From Nostoc sp. UHCC 0302 (GTDB taxonomy: Bacteria > Cyanobacteriota > Cyanobacteriia > Cyanobacteriales > Nostocaceae), in the NCBI RefSeq assembly GCF_038096175.1, contig NZ_CP151102.1, positions 62,001 through 126,000 of the forward strand: a DNA stretch of 64,000 nucleotides, written 5' to 3'. Positions 33,176 to 41,696 of this stretch are shown here, piece by piece. The number at the start of each line of letters is the position of its first letter. Within the stretch, counting starts at the first letter, position 1. The position numbers and the translations under genes were made by a program. Below the pieces are notes generated by a model, which made no database searches, had not been told where the DNA came from, and saw only the letters and a list, made by a program, of their open reading frames with translations.

Positions 33176-33667
33176 GATTAACTGCATCTGTTGACATTCC
33201 GAATCCAAATAGTTGAGTGATTTAAGGTGGTCGATTTTCACAGTATATTGCCCATCCCATGCTGTTACAGTACAGCTGAATTCCCCTACATGGCTAACGA
33301 TACACCAGCAGTCACCTTTACCGCGTAAGTCTGGGTCATCTTTGACAACAATCTGGCATACTTCCCCAAGGTGGTAGGGGTTAGGAACTTTGGTACGCTC
33401 CAGAATCCGGTCAATTACATCCTTGACAACACGACCAGTAGGCACTTTGCCACCAGCTTGTTGCACTGCCGCTTGCCACACCTCCCACTGCTTTTGAGGT
33501 TCTAGCTTCGTCATCGGTCGAACTTGCCCTTCACTGGTAGGCAGAATTTGTGATCTATTTGTTGTCAAATCCTCAATTCCCAAATTTTGACAACAAATTG
33601 TTGTCAAATTTTCGTACACATCGGCTGCTGCAATTAAGTAGTTCGACTTTTAGCGGCTGTGACCAAA

Positions 33668-33692
33668 GCGATGGCTTTGCCAACGCCAAGGG
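33668..33692. repeat. Small dispersed repeat inside a gene (2)
   Basis: GCGATGGCTTTGCCAACGCC plus AAGGG, inserted between the codons for FEEYCRVR and FGHSR of the same gene. Confidence 0.65.
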
Positions 33693-33742
33693 CGAACTCG
33701 GCAATATTCCTCGAAAGTACGGTGAGTTGAGCGATATAAACG

Positions 33743-33775
33743 GCGATCGCCTGCGGCGGGGCGTAAGCCCATCGC
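33743..33775. repeat. Small dispersed repeat inside a gene (3)
   Basis: GCGATCGCCTGCGGCGGGGC followed by GTAAGCCCATCGC; inserted just before the RRLYRSTHRTF codons and causes the first frameshift. Confidence 0.7.
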
Positions 33776-34070
33776 GTAACTCCATTAAAGCTTTACCAGC
33801 TTCAAAAAACGCTCTTTCCACTTTGCGTTCTAAATGAAGGCGTAAGCTTTGCTCTTGCTCGCTTAATTCAGCGATTTCAACAGCAGTAACGGTAGTTGTA
33901 ATTGGGTTTTTCTCGGGGGATATATGTTTTTGGGCAAAATTATTTGGAGGTGCGTTGTCATTGGATGAAGAGATAGTGGCTCTTTTGCGCTTAGGTGGTA
34001 ACTCATTCATTAGTCCACCTCTGGTTGAACAATCATGCTAGGAAGTTGATTGCTTTACATTTGATTGCAC

Positions 34071-34406
34071 TCATGCTGCATTATCACCTCCAAATTCTTT
34101 CACCTTTGTGCTTTTCCATTCAATTAGGACTTTGCCATCTAAAGCAGCAAGTATGTCCATAAAAGTTTCCAGCGTTGGGTTTCCTTGATCAGATATTGCC
34201 TTAGCAAGCATATTTCTCCGATTGACAGGGGTTGCTGACTCATCTCCTTTCCGGCGACGAATCTCGCAATAGCGGCGGGTTAACGTTGCTAAATCTATGC
34301 CCAGTTCCTCCATCCGCTCCCTGATCACGGACATATCCATACTTATACCTCTGCGACTTCTATATAAGTCTACAAAGGCATAAGGCAATTTGCTAATGCC
34401 AGACAT
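34071..34406 (-). CDS. Helix-turn-helix regulator, probable autorepressor
   Basis: 111 residues from the Met at 34406; upstream Mets at 34463 and 34472 are less likely. Residues ~25-100 (MSVIRERMEELGIDLATLTR ... NPTLETFMDILAALDGKVLI) have the spacing of an XRE/HigA-like domain. It is divergent from the 34640 gene. The shared region holds a perfect palindrome overlapping a strong promoter, which this protein may bind. Confidence 0.7.
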   Translation of the reverse strand: MSGISKLPYAFVDLYRSRRGISMDMSVIRERMEELGIDLATLTRRYCEIRRRKGDESATPVNRRNMLAKAISDQGNPTLETFMDILAALDGKVLIEWKSTKVKEFGGDNAA

Positions 34407-34477
34407 AGTAACAACCTCCTTACCTAACAACTCTATACCTTTAAAAGAAAAATGGCAAGCCATAAAAACCATAGCTG

Positions 34478-34520
34478 ATGCTTTTAAAGACTTGACATTA
34501 TGCTTTTAAAAGCATAAAAT
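34478..34520 (+). promoter_or_regulatory. Sigma-70 promoter with embedded palindromic operator
   Basis: TTGACA (34492-34497), a 17-bp spacer and TAAAAT (34515-34520) make a near-consensus promoter for the 34640 gene. The spacer contains the perfect 16-bp palindrome ATGCTTTTAAAAGCAT (34500-34515). A second copy of its left part, ATGCTTTTAAAG, lies at 34478-34489. A repressor on the palindrome would block polymerase. Confidence 0.75.
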
Positions 34521-34553
34521 AGGAGTTGTAAGCAAGGGAAACCAAGCTTATAA

Positions 34554-34603
34554 CAAAAGGCGACGCCCTTAGCCTGAGAAACTTTCGAGACGATCGCCTT
34601 TTG
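34554..34603 (+). promoter_or_regulatory. Leader hairpin upstream of 34640-35686
   Basis: CAAAAGGCGA pairs with TCGCCTTTTG (10 bp) around a 30-base loop containing CCTGAGAAACTTT. It sits in the transcribed leader between the promoter and the ATG and parallels the hairpin before the paralogous gene at 24132. Confidence 0.55.
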
Positions 34604-34639
34604 TAAAACATCCACTTTATAAATGGAGCAACATTTATC

Positions 34640-35686
34640 ATGACACACCCTATCTACACCCAACAACAACTGCAACGAAAAACTCTTAAACAACTCAAAA
34701 CTATTTATGTGCAAATTGTTTCTGAAGTTGAAGTTACAGACAAGCGTTATAAAGAGTGCTGGATAAACGCAATTATTACTTACCAGTCCGCCCAAACTCA
34801 AAAAGTCACTGATGAACAAGCCCTAGCTCAAGCCGAACTCGACAGTTACATTACTGCTCAAGCCAAAGCCATAGCCCCTGAGCCACTGACAACAGTAGAA
34901 ATCACTTCCCATCACTACGAGGTCTACTGTGGCAAAGAACTGGTCGCCTACATCGCCTATGATTATGATGAATTCGCAACCCAACCCTGGGTAGTGATGG
35001 TCAATGGTAAAGAGAAATTCCGCAACACCACAGTTTCCCGATGCCAGCGCTTCATTGAATGGCATCACAAAGACGGAACTCTCAGGGAAACATTCCCTGC
35101 GCCGCTTGAAGTCCCAGAAGCGCCAAGAATCTTGGAAATCTCATATTATGACCAAGAAGCGTTTATTGGCGATGACTATCTTGTAGCTAGCGTCGTTTAC
35201 GATCACGACAATTACAAGAATTTATACTGGCGAGTTTTGGTTAACTCAGTTGAAATTTTTCGCGACCTCTCCGCAGCCAGATGCCACAGCTTCATTAAGC
35301 AGCAATATCAACGAGGTACATTACCTGTACAAGAACAGTTACCAGAGGAAATTTTCATCACTGGTAATGAAATCATGTCCCAGATTTTCGTTGAATGCGA
35401 AAAGTATGGCTTTGATATCTACAATGACGGTCGCATATACCACAATCACCGTCTGTTGGGTGAAGTCGGATGCACTGACGGGAATTGGTGGATGATAAGC
35501 AGCCAGGAGAATCAACAACAAGTGATGTGTAAGTCTGCATTTGATGCAGTCTGGCGCTTATCGATGCTAGAAATCTTACCCAGCATCCAAACAAAACTTA
35601 CTGATTGTAAGGAATTATTAGGCCGACCGTTTGAGATGCTGAGTTTTGATGAATGCAGCGACGACGAAAGTACAAGTCAGAATTAA
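34640..35686 (+). CDS. Hypothetical protein with duplicated ~60-residue unit
   Basis: 348 residues. Residues 1-75 are helical (QQQLQRKTLKQLKTIYVQIV). Two similar units follow: HHYEVYCGKELVAYIAYDYD ... WVVMVNGKEKF, and YDQEAFIGDDYLVASVVYDH ... WRVLVNSVEIF. Then comes a shared C-terminal block (TGNEIMSQIFVECEKYGFDI ... GCTDGNWWM). The paralogue at 24132 has one unit. No known family or catalytic motif. Expression is set by the promoter/operator at 34478-34520. Confidence 0.65.
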   Translation: MTHPIYTQQQLQRKTLKQLKTIYVQIVSEVEVTDKRYKECWINAIITYQSAQTQKVTDEQALAQAELDSYITAQAKAIAPEPLTTVEITSHHYEVYCGKELVAYIAYDYDEFATQPWVVMVNGKEKFRNTTVSRCQRFIEWHHKDGTLRETFPAPLEVPEAPRILEISYYDQEAFIGDDYLVASVVYDHDNYKNLYWRVLVNSVEIFRDLSAARCHSFIKQQYQRGTLPVQEQLPEEIFITGNEIMSQIFVECEKYGFDIYNDGRIYHNHRLLGEVGCTDGNWWMISSQENQQQVMCKSAFDAVWRLSMLEILPSIQTKLTDCKELLGRPFEMLSFDECSDDESTSQN

Positions 35687-35821
35687 TCGCAGCATAAATC
35701 TAGAAGTGGGCAGCAATATTTATTGCTGCTCATCTCTACTTAGAGCGGATGCATCTTTTCAAGCATTTCCAGGCTTCAAGTTTATCTCCTGCCAAAAAAT
35801 ATATTAATTCAAGGAGTTAGC

Positions 35822-36754
35822 ATGAGTTTGTCTTTGAACCAAAGCGCTTTAATCGAGTCTCCCTCCTTAAGGACATCTGCATTAGATGGGTTGGATGATT
35901 CTCGCTCTCAACAAGTATTGAACAAAGCAAAAGCTCTTGTGTTTGCCGCTTGGAATGGGCAAGGCTGGGCAACAGTTGAACAGTTAGCTCAGTATTTTCA
36001 ATGTTCTATACAAGGTGTTAAGCATATCTACGAGAGAAACAGTAAGGAGTTCCGAGATAACGAAACTAGAAAATTGACTGGTAAAGACTTATCTGATGCT
36101 CGCTCCAAACTGGGTCTAGCATCCCGAACAGCCCAAGCCAGGGTGTTTTCACCTTTGGGGACGCTCCGCATTGCAATGCTACTAACTGAATCCGAAATTG
36201 CAGCCCAAGTAAGAACAATAATTTTAGATTTAGTTGTAGCTGTACCAAATATTACACCTCCATCTCAGCCCTCTACACCAGCCCTTCCCCCAGTCGAACA
36301 GCGTTTGCAAACTTTCGTACAAGCGATGAAGACTCTCGCAGAGTTGACAGGCGGCAGACTCAATCCCTACATCGAACAGCATTGCAAAGACTTCGCTGCT
36401 AATCTGATAGCTGACTACAACAGACAGGCTTTAATCGGCACACAAGAAAAGTGGCTTGGCGTGGTGAATTTCGCTGAGATTGAACTAGGTAAAAAAGTCC
36501 CCCTGAGCGGCACTCACTACCGTGGTCATCTCGGCACATGGGTGAGAACATTCTACCCACATTTAGGCTCACGCCAAGAAACACGATTGGTTAATGGTAC
36601 TCAGCAAGAAGTCTACGTCTACGCCTGCCATGACCCAGAAGTTGCAGCAGGACTAACCAAAGCGGTTGAGGAATTCTTCGCACATCCTCACCCCAGCTTC
36701 GCCCTCAGACAGGCGGGGGCTTTCGCTAGTAAGAAGGAAAAGGTATCGGTTTAG
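35822..36754 (+). CDS. Phage-antirepressor-like plasmid protein
   Basis: 310 residues with AGGAG before the ATG. Residues ~35-130 hold a helix-turn-helix-like region (GWATVEQLAQYFQCSIQGVK) and the segment ARVFSPLGTLRIAMLLTESE followed by IAAQVRTIILDLV, which resembles phage antirepressor/KilA-N-associated domains. The C-terminal ~150 residues (LNPYIEQHCKDFAANLIADY ... FAHPHPSFALRQAGAFASKK) are specific to Nostoc-type proteins. A regulatory role on a plasmid or phage-like element is inferred. Its last 30 codons are duplicated downstream. Confidence 0.6.
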   Translation: MSLSLNQSALIESPSLRTSALDGLDDSRSQQVLNKAKALVFAAWNGQGWATVEQLAQYFQCSIQGVKHIYERNSKEFRDNETRKLTGKDLSDARSKLGLASRTAQARVFSPLGTLRIAMLLTESEIAAQVRTIILDLVVAVPNITPPSQPSTPALPPVEQRLQTFVQAMKTLAELTGGRLNPYIEQHCKDFAANLIADYNRQALIGTQEKWLGVVNFAEIELGKKVPLSGTHYRGHLGTWVRTFYPHLGSRQETRLVNGTQQEVYVYACHDPEVAAGLTKAVEEFFAHPHPSFALRQAGAFASKKEKVSV

Positions 36755-37208
36755 TGACCATCAATCAGAAGTTGCCGCTAACTTGTCTTTTGCTAACTGC
36801 TGGCTATTAAACTGATACCTATTTACATCGAACTGTCCCTGAAAGATTTTAAAGCTTGTAGATGTAATAAAGAATAAGTAACAAATAAGGAGAGGTTAAT
36901 GACACGATTTCAAGACACAAGAGCCGCAGCCCTAACAAAAGCAATTGAAGAATTCTTCGCCCATCCTCATTCCAGCTTCGCCCTCAGACAGGCGGGGACT
37001 TTCGCCAGTAAGAAGGAAAAAGTATCGGTTTAGTGACCATCTACCAAAAGTTATCACTAACTTGAGCTTTGGTTTACTAAATGCCAGCTATTAAACCAAT
37101 ACCTATTTCCGTAAATCAAATCTCCATAAAAGATTCTAAAGTTTGTTGATGAAACAAAGAATAAGTAACAGATAAGGAGAGGTTAATGACACGATTTCAA
37201 GACCCAAG
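36655..37208 (+). repeat. Tandem duplication of ~287 bp joining two genes
   Basis: Unit 1 (from ~36655) and unit 2 (from ~36941) both contain the 3' end of the 35822 gene, the gap with GGAGAGGTTA and the first codons ATGACACGATTTCAAGAC of the next gene. About 80% identity in the gap and higher in the coding parts. Confidence 0.85.
36899..37033 (+). CDS. Chimeric 44-residue frame created by the tandem duplication
   Basis: Starts MTRFQDTRAAA, identical in style to the gene at 37186, and continues straight into the C-terminus of the 35822 protein (LTKAIEEFFAHPHSSFALRQ ... KKEKVSV). It has a good ribosome site (AAGGAGAGG), so it may be translated, but it is a by-product of duplication. Confidence 0.5.
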   Translation: MTRFQDTRAAALTKAIEEFFAHPHSSFALRQAGTFASKKEKVSV

Positions 37209-37848
37209 AGCCGCTGCGATCGCCCAACAAATAGACCAAATCAATGCAACCGGTTGGGAAGGAGCCTGTGACCTTGCCCTACAAAACCACACAGCAAAAG
37301 GCGGTTTATCCCCAGTAGAAGCTGTATTGCGTTTCGATATGTTTCTCACGAGAGCGCAAGACACAGCCGATAAGCGACAAACACTGTGGACAGAACAGGT
37401 AAGCCAAAATATCAGCGGTATCGAGTGGTACACCGTCGAGTATGGCGGCATGGCTGTAGAGCTTCCCCGGCTGTGTGAAGAGTTAACGCTCGTTCCTGGG
37501 GATAAGGAGATATTAATGCAATCTAAGCCTGTAGCGCTAGAGTTTCTCGCACATTGGAACCTCGCCTTCAAGCTGTGGCGTTACAACCGTGAAACAGAAT
37601 CGCGTTGGCTAGAATCTCGCTGGAGTCAGTTTTACGCCGAATACTTGCAACGGGAGTGGCTAGAACTGTGGTCTGAGGATGAAGTCTACCAGATTCTCTT
37701 ACCAGATGGAACATTGCAGGATAAACCGACATTCGCTATCAACGCTTGCTGTTGCTGGGGTAATCCAATAGCCATCCACCGCACCGCTAGTTATTCGGAG
37801 GCTGGCTCAAGCTGGTTTCAATGGAATAATTTTACCCCGTGGAGGTAA
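37186..37848 (+). CDS. Hypothetical protein
   Basis: 220 residues, ribosome site AAGGAGAGG. Helical first half (IAQQIDQINATGWEGACDLA), Trp-rich second half (FLAHWNLAFKLWRYNRETES, EWLELWSEDEVYQILLPDGT), and a CCCW motif near the end. No family is recognised. Confidence 0.55.
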   Translation: MTRFQDPRAAAIAQQIDQINATGWEGACDLALQNHTAKGGLSPVEAVLRFDMFLTRAQDTADKRQTLWTEQVSQNISGIEWYTVEYGGMAVELPRLCEELTLVPGDKEILMQSKPVALEFLAHWNLAFKLWRYNRETESRWLESRWSQFYAEYLQREWLELWSEDEVYQILLPDGTLQDKPTFAINACCCWGNPIAIHRTASYSEAGSSWFQWNNFTPWR

Positions 37849-37885
37849 TACGCTAGAACACAACTAGTAAAAAGTGAGAAAGCTT

Positions 37886-38179
37886 ATGAACTTCGGAAAC
37901 ATCAAATTACCTTCTAATAAGTATGATTGCAAAATTTATGCCTATCAAAACTTTCGGATTGAAATCAATTTCTATCGAGAAGTAGATTCCGAAATTGTCA
38001 ATGATCTTCTTTCTTTGGCACAAGATGGCGTAGAAGTTCATGATTACCGAAAAAATCAAGGTTATTTTTTTATTGGCAAAAGCCCCTATGACAACAAAGA
38101 ATTAGCTAAAGCTGTCGCACTGCATCTGGAACAAAAACATCATCTCAAAGTACTTAAAGAAGGATTTATTGAACCCTAG
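37886..38179 (+). CDS. Small hypothetical protein
   Basis: 97 residues (YDCKIYAYQNFRIEINFYRE ... LAKAVALHLEQKHHLKVLKE). No family is recognised; alpha/beta composition. It is part of a plus-strand run 37186-39435 with short gaps. Confidence 0.5.
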   Translation: MNFGNIKLPSNKYDCKIYAYQNFRIEINFYREVDSEIVNDLLSLAQDGVEVHDYRKNQGYFFIGKSPYDNKELAKAVALHLEQKHHLKVLKEGFIEP

Positions 38180-38216
38180 CTGAACTGCTTCATGTTAACA
38201 AATAAGAGGAAAAAAT

Positions 38217-38492
38217 ATGGAACTCGGATACTTCCAGAAAGACGTACTCATCGAAAAGTTAGCCCGTAACTTCTACGCGATTCAGGGCTATGTAGTTCCT
38301 GAAGGCTACCGGATGCAATCAGCCACACATCCAGCAGAAAGGGCGTGTGTAGCTATGGCTATTTTTGCAGTGGAAGAATTTGAATCAATCAATGATTCAT
38401 CCGAAGGATATGAAGATGATGATGAATATGAAATCGATTGTTTATTCCCTGAAGAACGTTTGTTGCCAGGGGTTCAGTTAAAGCGTGAGTAG
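38217..38492 (+). CDS. Small acidic hypothetical protein
   Basis: 91 residues, ribosome site AGAGGAAAA. The acidic C-terminal half contains EGYEDDDEYEIDCLFPEE. No family is recognised. Confidence 0.5.
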   Translation: MELGYFQKDVLIEKLARNFYAIQGYVVPEGYRMQSATHPAERACVAMAIFAVEEFESINDSSEGYEDDDEYEIDCLFPEERLLPGVQLKRE

Positions 38493-38548
38493 TACACCGT
38501 CCTTAGTACTTCCTTACAAGTTACAAAATAAAAACTAATGGAGTGTAA

Positions 38549-38752
38549 ATGAAAGTCATTGTCACACTTGTCGAGAAAATCTCATCCCAAGCCCACATTG
38601 ATATTCCTGATGGGCTAACAGAACCCGCTATTAGGCAGCACATAGTAGACCGCTATAACAGTGGCGAAATGCTGACGGATTTGAATATTTTTCACGTTGA
38701 TTTTGAATCAATCAGCGCCAAAATTGTCAAACAAACACCAGAAGATTTATGA
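38549..38752 (+). CDS. Small hypothetical protein coupled to a methyltransferase-like gene
   Basis: 67 residues (MKVIVTLVEKISSQAHIDIP). Its TGA overlaps the ATG of the next gene (ATGA), so the two are translationally coupled. Function unknown. Confidence 0.55.
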   Translation: MKVIVTLVEKISSQAHIDIPDGLTEPAIRQHIVDRYNSGEMLTDLNIFHVDFESISAKIVKQTPEDL

Positions 38753-39435
38753 CTGTTGCACAACTACTGACACCACAACCACAAACTATTGGTAGGCATC
38801 CTCTGAACTTCTACGAATCCCCCTCATGGTTTACAACTGAACTACTGCGTCATGTCAAATTGTCCGGTGTGATTGGTGAGCCATGTGTAGGACATGGGGC
38901 GATTGCTTCTTTGTTAAGAGTATGGCCCTACACCAAGCAAATGTGGACGAATGATATTGATCCGAACAAACAAGCTGATTACCATTTGGATGCAACACTA
39001 TCCAAGTCCTGGGATGAGTTTCCAGCGTGCGATTGGATCTGCACTAATCCGCCATATTCGGAGTTCGCATCCCCAATTATTAAAAATGCCTTCCACAAAG
39101 CTTGTGTGGGTGTTGCAGCATTTTTACTTACTAGCTTTCTCGAACCCTGTGATGACCGAGCGGATTTCTTGCAGCAGCACCCGCCGTCGCTTGTAATCAT
39201 TATGCCCCGCTTCTGCTTTCGTAAGGACAAAAGGGGTACTCGTTGGGCAACAGACAACATTACCATATCCTGCTTTGTGTGGGATAAACGCGCAACAGGG
39301 CAACAAATTATTGTGCGTCCAAAGCAGGCGATCGCTGGGTTTTACAAGAATCCAGAACAGGCGATTTCGCAAGAAAGGGCAGAAGACATTGTTCAGGCGA
39401 TTGCAAGTGGGGAGATTATTACAAATTACACCTGA
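38749..39435 (+). CDS. SAM-dependent DNA-methyltransferase-like protein (NPPY motif)
   Basis: 228 residues. GVIGEPCVGHGAIASLL (~45-60) is the SAM-binding motif I region, followed by TNDIDP, and ICTNPPYSEF (~94-103) holds the NPPY catalytic motif of adenine-N6/cytosine-N4 methyltransferases. A clear target-recognition domain is absent, as in small orphan plasmid and phage enzymes. It probably methylates DNA, perhaps as a guard against restriction; the target is unknown. No restriction endonuclease is beside it. Confidence 0.75.
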   Translation: MTVAQLLTPQPQTIGRHPLNFYESPSWFTTELLRHVKLSGVIGEPCVGHGAIASLLRVWPYTKQMWTNDIDPNKQADYHLDATLSKSWDEFPACDWICTNPPYSEFASPIIKNAFHKACVGVAAFLLTSFLEPCDDRADFLQQHPPSLVIIMPRFCFRKDKRGTRWATDNITISCFVWDKRATGQQIIVRPKQAIAGFYKNPEQAISQERAEDIVQAIASGEIITNYT

Positions 39436-39827
39436 AAAATGCTGTGAGTAAGCGAGTAAAAGTATTAAAGCTGAATCATTACTAATTGAAGATTGAAAAA
39501 TCAGATATCAAACTCAAAAAACGCTAATTTAGTGGCGGAGTGTCACCTGCTGACTGATAAATAGAACGCAGTTCATCAACAGTATTTGCTGTCTCGATTG
39601 CTTCTAAGATTGATTCGAGTAAATTAACATCCTCAATCAGTTCGATTTCAGGTAATAAGTTTTGTCCTTGTGTTCCAAATTTGAGTTTTAATCCCAAAGC
39701 TATGCCTTTTAACAAAGATTCTATTCGGGCAATTCGCTCAAATGATGTCATGTACTGCATACGCACTTCTACCTCCAGTTGTTCTACTTCCCTTTTAAAC
39801 TCTAGTTCTAAATCTAATGGTAACGTC

Positions 39828-40993
39828 GGGAGCATCCCAGTTTTTTGCAAAGATGGCGAAAATCAGTCAGGATAAGTAAAACGAGTGTATTTACTTACCG
39901 ATGACCCCAGAACAAAAGCAAACTCTTCAAGAACATATTCAAGCGATCGCTAAAATATTGTACGAAGATACGTCAAAAGAAAAGCTCACAAATCTTGCAG
40001 GAATTGAAGAAGCAGTGCGGAGTCAAATGCAGAAGCACGTTATGCCAGAAGTAGGGGTTTTTTTATCAAAACGATTACAGGAACAAGCGCAGGATATGAA
40101 CGACGACTCAAAAGCATCCTTGGAGAGTTACCAATAACTAGCAAACAAGCCATTGAATTAGAAGTTGCGCCGAGTACTCAACTGAGCCCGTATCTAGAAA
40201 CTTGTTGTTTGAGGGTAAGTGCGAATGTTAGTTATGAAGATGCAGCATCAGACATCAAATATTTTACAGGTGTACAGGTTTCCAATAGCAGTCAACAGAG
40301 ATTAGTGCATCGTCAGAATTTTGAATTGCCAAGACAAGAACATACAGTTGAAGAATTAAGTGTCGATGGTGGAAACATTCGTGTGCGGACTCAATCAGGA
40401 GAAATAAGTGCATGGCTGGGCTATAAAGCGATTAGCTTACATCACCATGAAACCGTGGGAACGTCTTTTCAAAATAATCAGGTTGTAATTGATTGGGTTA
40501 ATCACCAACAACTGGGTAGTACAGTCACTTGTATTGGTGATGGACATGACGGCATTTGGAATATTGTTGACCAATTAGCACCTGATGTACAACGTCGAGA
40601 AGTACTGGATTGGTTTCATTTAATAGAAAACCTTCACAAAATTGGAGGTTCACAGAAACGCTTGAAACAGGCACAAGCTTTACTATGGAAAGGTCAAGTA
40701 GAAGAAACCAAAACCTTATTTACTGGTTGTCAGGGTAAACAAGTGCAAAACTTTTGTCGTTATCTCGATAAGCATCGTCATCGCATCATCAACTACGAAT
40801 ATCATCAAGCTGAAGAAATTTGTTCAATTGGTTCTGGGTCAGTTGAATCTGCCGTTAAACAGATTGACCGTCGAACAAAGATTTCTGGGGCGCAATGGAA
40901 ACGAGAAAATGTGCCTCAAGTTCTGGCTCATCGCTGTGCTTACCTCAATGGATTATTGTCTGTTTGAGCCACTTCAAAAAGTGAGATGCTCCC
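39828..40993 (+). mobile_element. ISKra4-type insertion sequence (1166 bp), 9-bp target duplication
   Basis: The inverted ends GGGAGCATCCCAGTTTTT (left) and GGGAGCATCTCACTTTTT (right, reversed) are flanked by GGTAACGTC at 39819-39827 and 40994-41002. It contains a two-frame transposase. Confidence 0.9.
39901..40967 (+). CDS. ISKra4-family transposase, two frames joined by probable -1 frameshifting
   Basis: Frame A (39901-40137) begins MTPEQKQTLQEHIQAIAKIL and ends early. Frame B continues as TGTSAGYERRLKSILGELPI ... LSVDGGNIRVRTQSGE (first catalytic Asp) ... CIGDGHDGIWNIVDQL ... VLDWFHLIENLHKI ... GSGSVESAVKQIDRR. At 40059-40065 the heptamer T-TTT-TTA sits in frame A; a -1 slip there fuses VGVF to IKTITGTSAG without an intervening stop. 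No other defect is seen, so the enzyme may be functional. Confidence 0.8.
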
Positions 40994-41696
40994 GGTAACG
41001 TCAACATCCAATCAATAAAAGCTAATAAAGAGAGAACAGCATCTCGTTCAAACCCCTGCTCGTACAACCGACGCACTAAAGCCAGTTTCTGCTGCTTGCG
41101 TTGCGACCTATCGCTACGGGTCTGTACCGCTGCTAGGTGAGCCATGACCACAGTAGCAAGCGGGTTACGGCTAGCTTCTAGCTCCGACAACCTTTGTTGA
41201 TAATCTAACAACTTAATCACGGGAAACTGAAAATGAACAGTGCAGTCAAACAACTCGTAACCAAACTGCGACGGTCGCCAGTTGATGTTGTCATCCCCAA
41301 GTACTGCACATGATGCAACAGAGCGATTGTAACGGTCGAAAATCCGATAGTTGTATACAAACATACGTTTGGGAAAATCGGTTTCTTCTTGGCTTTGCAC
41401 TTCTACATGAATCAGTAGCCAAGATTCTTCGCCCCCAATGCGGTAAATTTTCACCAACTTGTCAAGTAACCGCTTTCCTAATTCAGCATCGCGGACTACC
41501 TGCTGTAGCTCCTGATCGAGAAACTCAAAACCACGACTCCAATCAATTTCTCTATGTGCTTGCGGAAAAAAGAATTGCATGAAATCTTCAAAATACAACT
41601 GTAGTATCTGCTTCCACGGCGAATCATATTCCGTTTGAGGTGTTTTATTAGTCATACTCAACTTTTCAATTTCAAGTTAATGAGAGAGAAGTAATT

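Larger units (their letters stand above)
32983..34010 (-). pseudogene. Plasmid-type DNA-associated gene broken by three small dispersed repeats
   Basis: Reading all three minus frames rebuilds one gene. The start is MNELPPKRKRATISSSNDNA (34010); LERKVERAFFEAGKALMELR follows, then RRLYRSTHRTFEEYCRVR, FGHSR, KSNYLIAAADVYENL, LPTSEGQVRPMTKLEPQKQW, and the end RLRDNENLEQAARAVLKHLG ... SFIEQKCTAKG (stop 32983). The frame is broken at three SDR insertions (33743-33775, 33668-33692, 33131-33175), and there is one TAA after GHSR. The intact family, found on Nostoc plasmids, has a ParB/HTH-like look (YRSTHRTFEEYC, then a conserved TSEGQVRPLTKL segment), so a partition or regulatory role is inferred. 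The product is certainly not made whole. Confidence 0.8.
39524..41661 (-). pseudogene. Rpn-family nuclease-like gene split by an ISKra4-type element
   Basis: The 5' part (41661-40994) encodes YDSPWKQILQLYFEDFMQFF ... GEESWLLIHVEVQSQEE, the PD-(D/E)XK-type core of Rpn/recombination-promoting-nuclease proteins. The 3' part (39818-39524) encodes LDLELEFKREVEQLEVEV... Removing 39828-40993 and one GGTAACGTC target copy joins FIDWMLTLP to LDLELEFKR in frame and gives 320 residues, the expected length. As it stands only the N-terminal ~222 native residues can be made. Confidence 0.9.
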
